Assembly: GCA_009840005.1 (NCBI GenBank)
Contig: VXOR01000097.1
Coordinates: 1 to 54,477, forward strand
DNA: 54,477 nt
Direction: 5' to 3'
Origin: Gemmatimonadota bacterium
GTDB taxonomy: Bacteria > Latescibacterota > UBA2968 > UBA8231
The notes below the pieces were generated by a model. It was not told the origin of the DNA, searched no databases, and saw only the letters and a list, made by a program, of their open reading frames with translations. The position numbers and the translations under genes were made by a program. Below are positions 8,101-16,186 of the stretch, one piece after another (positions within the stretch are counted from its first letter, which is position 1; each line of letters opens with the position of its first letter).

Positions 8101-9663
8101 TCACCTCACGCCTTTTGTCTCCAGTGGGTATTCCCGCACCTCGCTCGGAGCCAGCTCAACACGCTGCCAATCGGCCGCCCCTGCCATGCGCCACTCCAGT
8201 GCCTGCCGCTCCTCGCCCCCATTGTAAAACAGCGCTGTGCCCGGCCCACCAACCGGCGGTTGCAAAAGCGCCAGGATCTGCTCGGGCAAATGGCCTTCGG
8301 CCCACTCGACCAGCGGCACCACCGCGCCCTGTATCTCGCGCGTGCCCATCAACAACGGTCCGTAGCAGCCCGTCACTGCTCCGCAGCCCCAATTGCGCCC
8401 GTGTCCTGCGGCCACTGAGCAAATCGCCCCGCCCATATCGGCGTGTTCGCGCCCGCCGCGCAACACCCGCCGCGCCATGGCGAATTTGGCCGCCGCCGCC
8501 CCCAGCGCCCGCCGGGCCATGGTCCATTCGCCCGTCAATTGATACCCCAACGCCAACGCCGCGGTGCTCGGCTCGCGCGTCGGCTGCACCGAGCCATCTT
8601 CTGCCCAGTGGCCCCAGTAGATCATGTCGCTGCGCTTGCCTACCCCCGGCTCGCGACGCTTTCGCTCTTGGGGAAAGACCATCGCCCACGGTGTCTCCGA
8701 CTCGGCGGGTTGTCGCGCCAGCACCGCGCACATCGCGTCGTCCAGCGAAGAATCGGCGAAGGTGCGGCGATAGTAGGAGCGCGCGGCCGCGGCCGGGTCG
8801 GCGTGGGGATCGAGCAATTCGCCGATTAGCGGCTCGACGATTCTCTTGGCCGCGCGGCGAAAAATCGCGTCGCCCTCCAGCAAAAAGAGATCGCCCAGCG
8901 CGTAAACCGCGCCCGACGCCAGCAGATTTTCGATGCCAGCGAGCGGGTCGCCGGCGATGTGGTGGTTGTCGCCGGCCATGGCCCGCTCTGCGCGGGTCTG
9001 CAAATCCCCCGGCTGCAATCCACGCCCGTCCAGATCCCATAACACGGGCATCCGTTTGTCCGCCGCCAGCAACCGCTCGGCCCGCTTGCGCCCATAGCGC
9101 AGTGCCCAGTCGCGGTAGCGCGCCTCGCCCGTGACGCGATAGGCGGCCAGCGCAATGTGCAAAAAGCGGAAGTGCTCGGCCAACTCGCGATCGCCGTGCA
9201 CCCCGCCGACGGTCCGCGTGCCGATCCAATAGCTCAAAAAGACATCGCGCGTCCAGTCGTACCAAGCGGGCACCCCCTTGATCCAGTTGCCGATGTGGTG
9301 CGCTGCGTCGTCGAGCAGGGCGGCGGCTTCTCTGTCGTCGGGAAAGAGTCCGAGATAGCGGGGCAGAAACAACAAAAAGGGCTCGGTGCCGTGGTGGGCC
9401 TCGGCCTCGGATTCGTACCCGTGCAGGCACTCGGCTCTAACCCAGGCCTTGAGGTCGTTGGCCAGCGAGCGAAATCGCACTGTGATCCGCTCGTCGCCGC
9501 TGACCAGATAATGCGGAAAGAAGGCCAGCGCGAAATTAGCCTCGTCCTCGCCGCCTTGGTTTCGGTCCGGCCCGTCGCGGCGAATGCTCTGCTCGACCCA
9601 CAGCGAGAGTTCGCGCCGCAAGGCCACATAGTGCGCGTAGGTCTGTGCCAGTTCGTCAATCAT
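8101..9663 (-). CDS. Uncharacterised protein, possible alpha/alpha-toroid (glycosidase-like fold)
   Basis: I do not recognise a named family for this 520-residue protein. It has no signal peptide or membrane segment. Repeating amphipathic helices with aromatic and His residues (HYLVSGDERITVRF, GHGRNWGCGAVTGCYGP, DNHHIAGDPLAGIENLLA) suggest an alpha/alpha-barrel of the six-hairpin glycosidase or polysaccharide-lyase kind. The last quarter turns beta-rich (GTALFYNGGEERQALEWRM), as in the accessory sheet of such enzymes. The gene's stop overlaps the alternative GTG start of the CPBP gene, so the two are probably one operon. The 3' end is duplicated beyond the CPBP gene (4591-4683). Function in carbohydrate processing is a guess from fold impression only. 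Confidence 0.7.
   Translation of the reverse strand: MIDELAQTYAHYVALRRELSLWVEQSIRRDGPDRNQGGEDEANFALAFFPHYLVSGDERITVRFRSLANDLKAWVRAECLHGYESEAEAHHGTEPFLLFLPRYLGLFPDDREAAALLDDAAHHIGNWIKGVPAWYDWTRDVFLSYWIGTRTVGGVHGDRELAEHFRFLHIALAAYRVTGEARYRDWALRYGRKRAERLLAADKRMPVLWDLDGRGLQPGDLQTRAERAMAGDNHHIAGDPLAGIENLLASGAVYALGDLFLLEGDAIFRRAAKRIVEPLIGELLDPHADPAAAARSYYRRTFADSSLDDAMCAVLARQPAESETPWAMVFPQERKRREPGVGKRSDMIYWGHWAEDGSVQPTREPSTAALALGYQLTGEWTMARRALGAAAAKFAMARRVLRGGREHADMGGAICSVAAGHGRNWGCGAVTGCYGPLLMGTREIQGAVVPLVEWAEGHLPEQILALLQPPVGGPGTALFYNGGEERQALEWRMAGAADWQRVELAPSEVREYPLETKGVR
8119..8178. repeat. Direct repeat copy 2, inside 3' end of the 520-codon gene
   Basis: This is the coding copy of the repeat at 4624-4683, with 53 of 60 identical bases. 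It covers codons for the ADWQRVELAPSEVREYPLE tail. Confidence 0.85.
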
Positions 9664-9763
9664 GGGTCTGAATGTATAAATTACAAGGTCTTGGAGACAA
9701 ACCTGACACTATTCTCTTCGATTGAGAGTATGATCTACTACTATAGATCGGTTTGCCAAGCAG

Positions 9764-9805
9764 TCCAAATGGCCTTAATTTGGAGATAATAACTCCAATT
9801 TTGGA
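9764..9805. promoter_or_regulatory. Cluster of TCCAA/TTGGA half-sites before AAA ATPase gene
   Basis: Four half-sites alternate in orientation: TCCAAAT (9764-9770), ATTTGGA (9778-9784), TCCAA (9794-9798) and TTGGA (9801-9805). They form overlapping inverted repeats: 7-base arms with a 7-base spacer, TTGGAG/CTCCAA (9780-9785/9793-9798), and TCCAA-TT-TTGGA. The last half-site ends six bases before the ATG at 9812. A separate palindrome, GATCTA/TAGATC, lies at 9732-9749. The cluster could be a tandem operator or an RNA hairpin covering the start codon. Confidence 0.45.
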
Positions 9806-9811
9806 CTAAAA

Positions 9812-10963
9812 ATGGAGATCATTGGAAGATTTTTCAAGGAACCGGCGGGCAGCTTTTTTCTTTTTGGCCCCCGCGGAACCGGCAAGTCGACTTGGCTTCG
9901 CCAGCGATTCCCCGAGGCGCTATGGATAGATATGCTCCAGCCCGACGTCCACCGGGCATTCCTGGCACGCCCCGAGCGGCTGCGAGACTTGGTCCTAGGT
10001 AGCGAAGGCCAAATGGTCGTAGTTGACGAGGTGCAGAAAGCTCCAGAGCTGCTCGATGTTGTCCACAGTCTTATCGACTCAACAGAGACAGTATTTGCGC
10101 TGACTGGCTCGAGCGCACGCAAGCTCAGAAGGACGGGAGTTGATCTGCTCGCCGGCCGAGCCGTATTGCGTACCATGCATCCCTTCATGGCGGCCGAGCT
10201 CGGCGAGGCTTTCGACCTCCAGCGCGCCCTGCGAGATGGGATGTTGCCCTTGGTATGGGGCTCGCCTGACGGTCCGGATGCACTGCGGGCATACGCCTCC
10301 CTGTACTTGGGTGAGGAGGTCCAAGCTGAAGGGCTGGTGCGCAACATCGGGCACTTCTCGCGCTTTCTCGAGACGGTCTCCTTCGCCCACGGTGGGGTGC
10401 TGAATATCAGCAACTTGGCACGAGAATGCGCCGTGGGAAGGAAAACCGCTGAGGGATACGTCGAAATTCTGGAGGACCTGCTGCTCGCCTTTCGCCTGTC
10501 GGTGTTCCGGCGGCGTGCTGGCCGTCAGGTTACAGCCAAGCCAAAGCTATACCTGTTCGACACTGGGGTATTCCGGTCCCTGCGCCCCACCGGCCCTCTC
10601 GATCGGCCGGAGGAGATCGACGGCAGCGCTCTGGAGGGGTTGGTAGCGCAACACCTGCGGGCGTGGGTCGAGCTGACCCCGGCAGAGCACAGACTGTACT
10701 TCTGGCGAACACCCTCTGGAACCGAGGTCGATTTCATCATCTACGGCGAGAAGGGTCTGTGGGCCTTTGAAGTCAAGAACACAGCTTCCGTACGCGGCTC
10801 TGACTTGAAGGGCCTGCGTGCGTTCTGCAAAGACTACCCTGGGGGGGAGCCAATCTACCTGTACCGCGGTGCCGAACGCCTGCGGATTGACGGTGTCCTG
10901 TGCCTGCCCGTAGATGAGTTCCTCTGCCAGTTGACGCCCGGCCGGCCGCCCTGGTCGGGGTAG
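9812..10963 (+). CDS. AAA-family ATPase with DUF4143-type C-terminus
   Basis: This 383-residue protein has Walker A GPRGTGKST (about 20-28) near the N-terminus, Walker B MVVVDEVQKAP and a sensor-like FALTGSSARKLRR. The C-terminal half has the nuclease-like DUF4143 layout: KLYLFDTGVFRSL, then ALEGLVAQHL, and YFWRTPSGTEVDFII followed by WAFEVKNT, which matches a PD-(D/E)XK-like D...ExK arrangement. Proteins of this family are widespread in bacteria, often sporadic and horizontally moved, and of unclear function. No SD is seen before the ATG. The upstream region is instead filled with palindromic half-sites. The Gfo/Idh/MocA gene follows after 25 bases in the same direction but has its own RBS. 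Confidence 0.85.
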   Translation: MEIIGRFFKEPAGSFFLFGPRGTGKSTWLRQRFPEALWIDMLQPDVHRAFLARPERLRDLVLGSEGQMVVVDEVQKAPELLDVVHSLIDSTETVFALTGSSARKLRRTGVDLLAGRAVLRTMHPFMAAELGEAFDLQRALRDGMLPLVWGSPDGPDALRAYASLYLGEEVQAEGLVRNIGHFSRFLETVSFAHGGVLNISNLARECAVGRKTAEGYVEILEDLLLAFRLSVFRRRAGRQVTAKPKLYLFDTGVFRSLRPTGPLDRPEEIDGSALEGLVAQHLRAWVELTPAEHRLYFWRTPSGTEVDFIIYGEKGLWAFEVKNTASVRGSDLKGLRAFCKDYPGGEPIYLYRGAERLRIDGVLCLPVDEFLCQLTPGRPPWSG

Positions 10964-10988
10964 CGCCCGATAGAGACAAGGAGCAACC

Positions 10989-12059
10989 ATGCCAAATATT
11001 CGATTCGCCCAGCTCTCCTTTTGGTTCGGTCACGCGCACGGCATCTGCAACGCTGCGCAGAAACACGACAGCGTTGATCTCATCGCAATCTGGGACGCCG
11101 ACGCCAAGCGCGGCCAAGCCGCGGCCGATCACTTCGGCGTCGAATTCATCCCCGATCTGGATGAGCTTCTCGCCCGCGATGACATCGATGCCGTCGGCAT
11201 TGCCTCGGAAACCCAGCTTCACGGTGAACACATCATCCGCGCCGCCGAAGCGGGCAAACACTGCATGGTCGAGAAGCCGTTCACCCGCACCCCCGAGCAG
11301 GCGGACGAAGCGATCGCCGCGGCTGAGAAAGCGGGCGTCCAAGTCATGCCCGTCCACAACCTGCGCTTCTCCCCTGCACATGAGCGCATGAAGGAAATCG
11401 TCGATTCCGGTGTGCTCGGACCCATCGCGCAGGTGCGGCGGCGCCACGGGCACGACAAGTACAGCGCCCAAGATTTCGCTGCACAGAGAATCCAGAACGA
11501 CCCCGCCGATCCATGGTTCGACGCGGATGCGGAAGGCCGTAGCTCGCTTTACCACGCTGGTTCCCACTCCGCTTTCTGGATGCAGTGGATGTTCGGCATG
11601 CCCGAGAGCGTCGTTTCCCTAGGCGTCTCGAGCGTCAAAGGACTCCCGGTCGAGGACAACAATGCCGCCGTCTTCCGCTACGCCAATGGTCCAATCGTAA
11701 CGCTCCATACGAGCGAGACGGAAACTCGGGCTCCCCTAGCCACCGAGATCTACGGTCACAAAGGCGCGTTGGTGCAGGTCAGGGGCGACCATCCCTCCAC
11801 CAAGCTGGATTTTGGTGACCCGGCCACGCTGATGCTCTACACAAGGGAAACCGAAGCTTGGCACCCCTTGTCAGAATTTCACCGCAGCTTTGTCCCACCG
11901 GGATACAGCGTGTTCGGCAAATTCTTCGACGCCCTGGCCAACGGGGAGGAGATGCCGATCACGATGTATGACGGCAGGGAATGCGTTCAGATTCTGGTGG
12001 CGGCGGAGTTGGCGGGGAAGGAAGGGCGGCAGGTTGAACTGTCGGAGATAACGGGCTGA
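10989..12059 (+). CDS. Gfo/Idh/MocA-family oxidoreductase
   Basis: This 356-residue NAD(P)-dependent dehydrogenase belongs to the family acting on sugars and inositols. The N-terminal Rossmann domain has a modified glycine motif (FGHAHGICNAAQ) and the conserved SETQLHGEHIIRAAEAGKH and VEKPFTRTPEQA, where EKP holds the family lysine. The C-terminal alpha/beta substrate domain starts after about residue 125 and includes YHAGSHSAFWMQWMFG. AAGGAG lies eight bases upstream of the ATG. The substrate cannot be read from sequence. Confidence 0.9.
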   Translation: MPNIRFAQLSFWFGHAHGICNAAQKHDSVDLIAIWDADAKRGQAAADHFGVEFIPDLDELLARDDIDAVGIASETQLHGEHIIRAAEAGKHCMVEKPFTRTPEQADEAIAAAEKAGVQVMPVHNLRFSPAHERMKEIVDSGVLGPIAQVRRRHGHDKYSAQDFAAQRIQNDPADPWFDADAEGRSSLYHAGSHSAFWMQWMFGMPESVVSLGVSSVKGLPVEDNNAAVFRYANGPIVTLHTSETETRAPLATEIYGHKGALVQVRGDHPSTKLDFGDPATLMLYTRETEAWHPLSEFHRSFVPPGYSVFGKFFDALANGEEMPITMYDGRECVQILVAAELAGKEGRQVELSEITG

Positions 12060-12156
12060 GACCGGGGTGTGCGCCAAGCAGACTGCAGAGGCGGTTGCTG
12101 CCCGATGCGGCAGCTTCAGTGTGGGGCCATGCAGGTGCTTGAAAAAGCCAGATATG

Positions 12157-12190
12157 ACAAGCCCCCGAGGAGGAGACCCCGGGGGCTTGT
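12157..12190. terminator. GC-rich hairpin, candidate terminator
   Basis: Perfect 11-base arms, ACAAGCCCCCG (12157-12167) and CGGGGGCTTGT (12180-12190), with a 12-base loop. It lies about 100 bases past the oxidoreductase stop codon and before the oppositely oriented tRNA-Met. No T-run of typical length follows, so termination efficiency is uncertain. Confidence 0.55.
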
Positions 12191-12228
12191 GTTAAACGAC
12201 AAACCGCCAAAGTTAGCGGCGGGAAATA

Positions 12229-12305
12229 TGGTAGCGGCGAAGGGACTCGAACCCCCGACCCATGGATTATGATTCCACTGCTCTAACCAACTGAGCTACG
12301 CCGCC
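12229..12305 (-). tRNA. tRNA-Met (CAT), elongator type
   Basis: The minus strand folds into a full cloverleaf. The acceptor GGCGGCG pairs with CGCCGCT, there is a D-arm with AGCTCAGTTGGTTAGAGC, and the anticodon loop contains TCATAAT with anticodon CAT. The T-arm is GGGGGTTCGAGTCCC, the discriminator is A, and CCA is encoded (12231-12229). The anticodon-arm context and D-loop resemble elongator tRNA-Met rather than initiator. Ile2 (lysidine-modified CAT) cannot be fully excluded by eye. Confidence 0.9.
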
Positions 12306-12353
12306 AAAACCTGTCTAAAAGCTAGACGGTGGGGGGGGCTTTGTCAATAGAAC

Positions 12354-15242
12354 TCAGAAGGCGAACAGGTCCTCCAAGCCCAGTTCGACGATCTCGCCCT
12401 GCCCTGCTAGAGCCTCTAAGTCCATTTTGCTCTTGTCGCCGGTGATCGAAATCAGCTTGGGGCGTCCTTGGACGTGTTGGCGGTAGAATTCGAGCACTTC
12501 GTCGAGGCCGCTGGCTTGGATTTGTTCAAAGCGCCAAGCGCGCGGGTCGCCGGTCAGCCCCTTGCGCTCCCAGCCGCGCACAGTCCCCAGCACCGAGCGG
12601 AAGCCGAGGCGCTCAGTGCGGTACTTGTTGAGCACTGAAAGTTGGGCAGCGGCAAAGCGCTCGGGTGAGGAGGGGATGTCGTCGAGCAGGCCGGCGAAGG
12701 CCGCAACCGCTTCGGGCGTCTTGTCAGCTTGCGTGCCCATGCCGCCGACCATGTAGTTGTAGTCGGCTTTGTCGCGGCCGTTGAAGTAGAGAGCACCCAC
12801 CGAGTAAGCCAAGGCGCGCGCTTCGCGAATTTCTTGGAATACGATGCCGGCCATGCCGCCGTAGAAGTAGTCGTTGAACAGCTCGACTGCTGGCTCGAGC
12901 GCCGCTTGGTAGGGCGCATCCACGTATTCGATCCTCACTAGGGCTTGGGCCATTTCCTTGTCGAAGAAGTAGATCTGGGTTTTTTCGGGCTGGGTAAACT
13001 CTAGCACCTGATAGGGCGGTGGCTCGACCGGCGACTCAGGCAGCGAGTAGTGTTGGGTGAGGATGGCTTGGATGGCTTCGATGGTTTGCGATCCGGTGTA
13101 GCTTAGGGTTTGGCGGTAGGAAAGCAGGCCGCTGAGTAGGTCGATAAGTTCTTGACGCCCCAGAGCGCGAACTTCCTCGTTGGAGGGGACCCGGCGGTAG
13201 TACGCCATGTCGCCTAAGCGATGATAGCGGTAGAGGGCTTCGTGGATGGTGCGGTGATCCTTGAGCGCGTCGTCGCGCCGAGCGATGATGATAGACTGAA
13301 GCTCGGCGAGCGTGGCGTCGTCGGTAGTCGGGCCGTGCATTAACTCAGACAATAAGGCCAGCGACGCGGCAAAGTTTTCGTCGAGACCCGAGATGGAAAT
13401 CGTGGTCTCTTGGTCGCCTACGCTCATCCTAAAGTCGGTGCCTAGTTTGTACCACTCCTTTTTCAACTCTTCGGCGGTAAAGCGCGGGGTGCCCGACTTG
13501 TCGAGCAGTTCGCGGGCCACGGGCAGGCGCTTTTCGGTTAGGGAGCCGAGGTCGATGGCGATGGAGAATTCAAAGAGGTCGTTGAGCGGGTTGAGGGCGT
13601 AGTAGAGCTTGCTGCCGCCTGCCAGTTCGCGGGTGGTGAAGTCGCGCTCGGGCACGAGGTACGCTGGCTCGATTTCCTCAAAGGGCATGGCCATGACCTC
13701 GGCGAAAAAGGCCGATTGGCGCGAGGCGTCGATGTCGATTTTGTCGATGGGCGGCTTGGCGATCTCGGGTATGTCCTGCTCGCCGTCGCGGCGGTAGCCA
13801 GCGATGTATGCGCCGTTGAAGTACTTATTGGCGGCTTCGACGATGTCGTGCTTTTCGATCTCGGCCATGCGGTCGAGGGTGCGCACCGCGTGGCTCCATT
13901 CCTCAAACCCGATATACGCATCGCGCATGGAACTGACGCGAGAGCTGTTGTTTTCCAGCCCCTGCTTTACGCTCTTCTTGAAGTCGTTGACAATGGCCGG
14001 GATGATCCAATCGTCGAATTGCCCTTGCTTAATTAGGTCGATCTGCTCCAAGAGTAGGACCTCGACTTCCTCAAGGGTTTGGTCCTGTTTGGGGATGCCC
14101 CACAAGTACTGGGCACCGTAGTCGTTGAGTAGATAGGGATAGGAGCCGGCCTCGCGCACCTTCTGCTGCTGATTGAGGTTGAGGTTGATCAGCCCGGCCG
14201 TGGCGTTGTCGAGGATCATGTCGAGGATTCCCAGCGTCTCGGCGTCCTCGTGCGAGCGCTCAGCGGTGCGAAAAGCCAAAAGCACGTATTCCTCGCCGGG
14301 ATAATTGACCTCGGTCCGTTCCACTTCGTCGATCACAGGCTCTTTGTAATCGGGAAATTGGGGCAGTTCCCTGCGCTCCCAGAGAGAAAATTCGCGGTCG
14401 ATGAGCTGGATGGTCTCGTCGATGTCGATGTCGCCGGAGATGAAAATGGCCATGTTGTTGGGCACGTAGTACGTGTGATAGAACTCGTACATGCGCTCTA
14501 GCGAGGGATTTTTTAGGTGTTCTACTGTGCCTAGCGTGGTGATGCGATAGGGATGGATCTTGTAGAACTGCTCCTGCACGGCTTTGTGGATGACGCGGCG
14601 CTTGTTGTCGAGGGAGCGGTTTTTTTCCTCATAGACGGTCTCTAGCTCAGTTTGGAAAAGGCGGAAGACGGGCTCGTGGAAGCGCTCGGCCTCGACCTTG
14701 GCCCATTGCGCTAGGCGATTGGCCGGCAGTTCCACTTTATAGACGGTTTCCTCGACCCAAGTGTGCGCATTTAGGCCGCGCTCGCCCATCGCGGTGTAGA
14801 GGCGGTCGAGTTCATTGGGGATGGCGTAGGCCGCGGCGAGTTGGTTTTCGGCGTTGATCTGGGCGTAAATTGCGGCCCTTTTTTCCGGGTCGGTCTCGGC
14901 AAAGTGCTGCTCGTAGAGCGCCTCGATGCGGTCGAGGTGGACCTGCTCCTTTTCGTAGTCGAGGGTGCCGATTTTCTGGCTGCCCTTGAAGAGCATGTGC
15001 TCTAGGTAATGGGCAATTCCGGTGGCGTCTTGGGGGTCGTGCTTGGAACCGGCGCGGACGGCGATTTCGGCGTAGAAGCGCGGCTCTTGTGTGTTCTGGG
15101 TCAAATAGACTGTCAGGCCGTTGTCTAATTGGTAGATGTGGGCCGCCATGGGGTCTTGAGGGTCCGGGCCGTGGAGTAGGTTGTACTCGGCGGGAAGGGC
15201 CTGGGCCAAGGCGAGAAAGAATAGCGCGTACAGCAGGGGCAT
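12354..15242 (-). CDS. M16-family zinc metalloprotease (pitrilysin/insulinase-like)
   Basis: This 962-residue protein has an N-terminal signal peptide (about 1-18, MPLLYALFFLALAQALPA), so it is exported, probably to the periplasm. The inverted zinc motif HYLEH (in GIAHYLEHMLFKGS) and the distal glutamate region ELETVYEEKNRS are intact in the first M16 domain. Three further M16-like domains follow, giving the pitrilysin length. The C-terminal halves contain the typical ALEPAVELFNDYFYGG and REARALAYSVGALY segments and lack a second HxxEH, as expected. It has no obvious operon partner: the tRNA lies downstream and comF is divergent. Confidence 0.92.
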   Translation of the reverse strand: MPLLYALFFLALAQALPAEYNLLHGPDPQDPMAAHIYQLDNGLTVYLTQNTQEPRFYAEIAVRAGSKHDPQDATGIAHYLEHMLFKGSQKIGTLDYEKEQVHLDRIEALYEQHFAETDPEKRAAIYAQINAENQLAAAYAIPNELDRLYTAMGERGLNAHTWVEETVYKVELPANRLAQWAKVEAERFHEPVFRLFQTELETVYEEKNRSLDNKRRVIHKAVQEQFYKIHPYRITTLGTVEHLKNPSLERMYEFYHTYYVPNNMAIFISGDIDIDETIQLIDREFSLWERRELPQFPDYKEPVIDEVERTEVNYPGEEYVLLAFRTAERSHEDAETLGILDMILDNATAGLINLNLNQQQKVREAGSYPYLLNDYGAQYLWGIPKQDQTLEEVEVLLLEQIDLIKQGQFDDWIIPAIVNDFKKSVKQGLENNSSRVSSMRDAYIGFEEWSHAVRTLDRMAEIEKHDIVEAANKYFNGAYIAGYRRDGEQDIPEIAKPPIDKIDIDASRQSAFFAEVMAMPFEEIEPAYLVPERDFTTRELAGGSKLYYALNPLNDLFEFSIAIDLGSLTEKRLPVARELLDKSGTPRFTAEELKKEWYKLGTDFRMSVGDQETTISISGLDENFAASLALLSELMHGPTTDDATLAELQSIIIARRDDALKDHRTIHEALYRYHRLGDMAYYRRVPSNEEVRALGRQELIDLLSGLLSYRQTLSYTGSQTIEAIQAILTQHYSLPESPVEPPPYQVLEFTQPEKTQIYFFDKEMAQALVRIEYVDAPYQAALEPAVELFNDYFYGGMAGIVFQEIREARALAYSVGALYFNGRDKADYNYMVGGMGTQADKTPEAVAAFAGLLDDIPSSPERFAAAQLSVLNKYRTERLGFRSVLGTVRGWERKGLTGDPRAWRFEQIQASGLDEVLEFYRQHVQGRPKLISITGDKSKMDLEALAGQGEIVELGLEDLFAF

Positions 15243-15428
15243 GATTGATCCTTTGTTCGGAGTGTGAGTTGTATAACGGAGTTATCGGAAATACGAGAAA
15301 GGAGTGAATTATGGCAAGTCCACAAGGGAACGAGCGACGCGTTGGGTTGGCACGTTTTTTTCTTTAGTTGTACGCAACCACTACAGCGCACCGATGACGT
15401 GGTCTTTGGGTAACGAGAAGTGGGCGAA

Positions 15429-16097
15429 ATGGAAACACTACAGAAGTGGGGTAATGCCCTGTTGGACTTTGCCTATCCGCCGCACTGCGCGGTTTGCGAA
15501 GCGGACATCGAGGCTGCCGAGTTGCTGTGCGGGTCGTGCTGGGCGGAGATTGTGCCGCGTCGTCCACATTCTCGGGTCGAAGAAGGAGGACGTGCCTTTG
15601 AAAAGGTCGTCGCCCTAGGGCCTTTCACCGGTGCGCTGCAACAGGCCATTTACGCGCTTAAATTTCGCAACCAAGTTCGGCTAGGGCGGGCATTGGGAGA
15701 GCGCATGGGACAGTGCTTGGCTGAGGAACTCGCTCCGTTGGACTGCTTGTTGCCCGTGCCCTTGCACCCGGCTCGGCTGCGGGAGCGCGGGTTCAATCAG
15801 AGCGAGGAAATCGCCGCTGGGTTGGGGGCCGTGCTCGGCGTGCCCGTGTACCACGGAGTCGTGCGTCGGCGGAAAAATACGCGGCAGCAAGCCCTTTTGT
15901 CGGCAGAGGAACGACGCGCCAATCTTCGCGGTGCCTTTGCTCCCGTGGCCGCGCTGCCTACAAGCGTTCGGATCGGGATAGTAGATGACGTGTGGACGAC
16001 CGGGGAGACCATGGCTGCTTGTGCCCAAGCCGTGAGGGGCGACCGCCTGTGGGCCGTTGTCTTGGCGCGCTCGGGCGCGGGCGATCTATTGACCTAA
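15429..16097 (+). CDS. comF: ComF-family phosphoribosyltransferase-like protein
   Basis: The protein has 222 residues from ATG 15429 (GTG 15420 would add three). The N-terminal zinc-finger-like cysteines (CAVC...CGSC) are followed by a PRTase fold with the PRPP-binding motif IGIVDDVWTTGETM. The conserved LLPVPLHPARLRERGFNQS segment, including the FNQ core, is typical of ComF/GntX. Family members are linked to DNA uptake in naturally competent bacteria, but many have no proven role. No strong RBS precedes either start. The stop codon overlaps the promoter-like sequence for the pfkA operon. Confidence 0.88.
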   Translation: METLQKWGNALLDFAYPPHCAVCEADIEAAELLCGSCWAEIVPRRPHSRVEEGGRAFEKVVALGPFTGALQQAIYALKFRNQVRLGRALGERMGQCLAEELAPLDCLLPVPLHPARLRERGFNQSEEIAAGLGAVLGVPVYHGVVRRRKNTRQQALLSAEERRANLRGAFAPVAALPTSVRIGIVDDVWTTGETMAACAQAVRGDRLWAVVLARSGAGDLLT

Positions 16098-16117
16098 TTC
16101 TAACAAATTCCTACATT
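16089..16117 (+). promoter_or_regulatory. Candidate promoter for pfkA-pgk-tpiA-secG operon
   Basis: TTGACC (16089-16094) and TACATT (16112-16117) are spaced by 17 bases, overlapping the comF stop codon. The predicted start site leaves a leader of roughly 60 bases before pfkA. Confidence 0.5.
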
Positions 16118-16186
16118 TAGGCGCTTTTGGAACCCCCCCATAATTCAAACTGTACCAAAGTTGGCCGCGAGCCAAGGAGTCCGTAT

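Noticed and set aside
4624..8178. CPBP gene as part of an insertion sequence or integrative element
   Set aside because: There is no transposase or integrase, no terminal inverted repeats and no tRNA target at the ends. Only the coding direct repeat is present, so a mobile-element call is not supported.
8091..9430. Long open frames on both strands overlapping the 520-codon gene (347 and 424 codons)
   Set aside because: They are low-complexity Arg/Ala/Pro-rich translations typical of alternate frames in GC-rich DNA, with no RBS or family resemblance. The minus-strand 520-codon frame has normal composition and a tail repeated elsewhere in frame.
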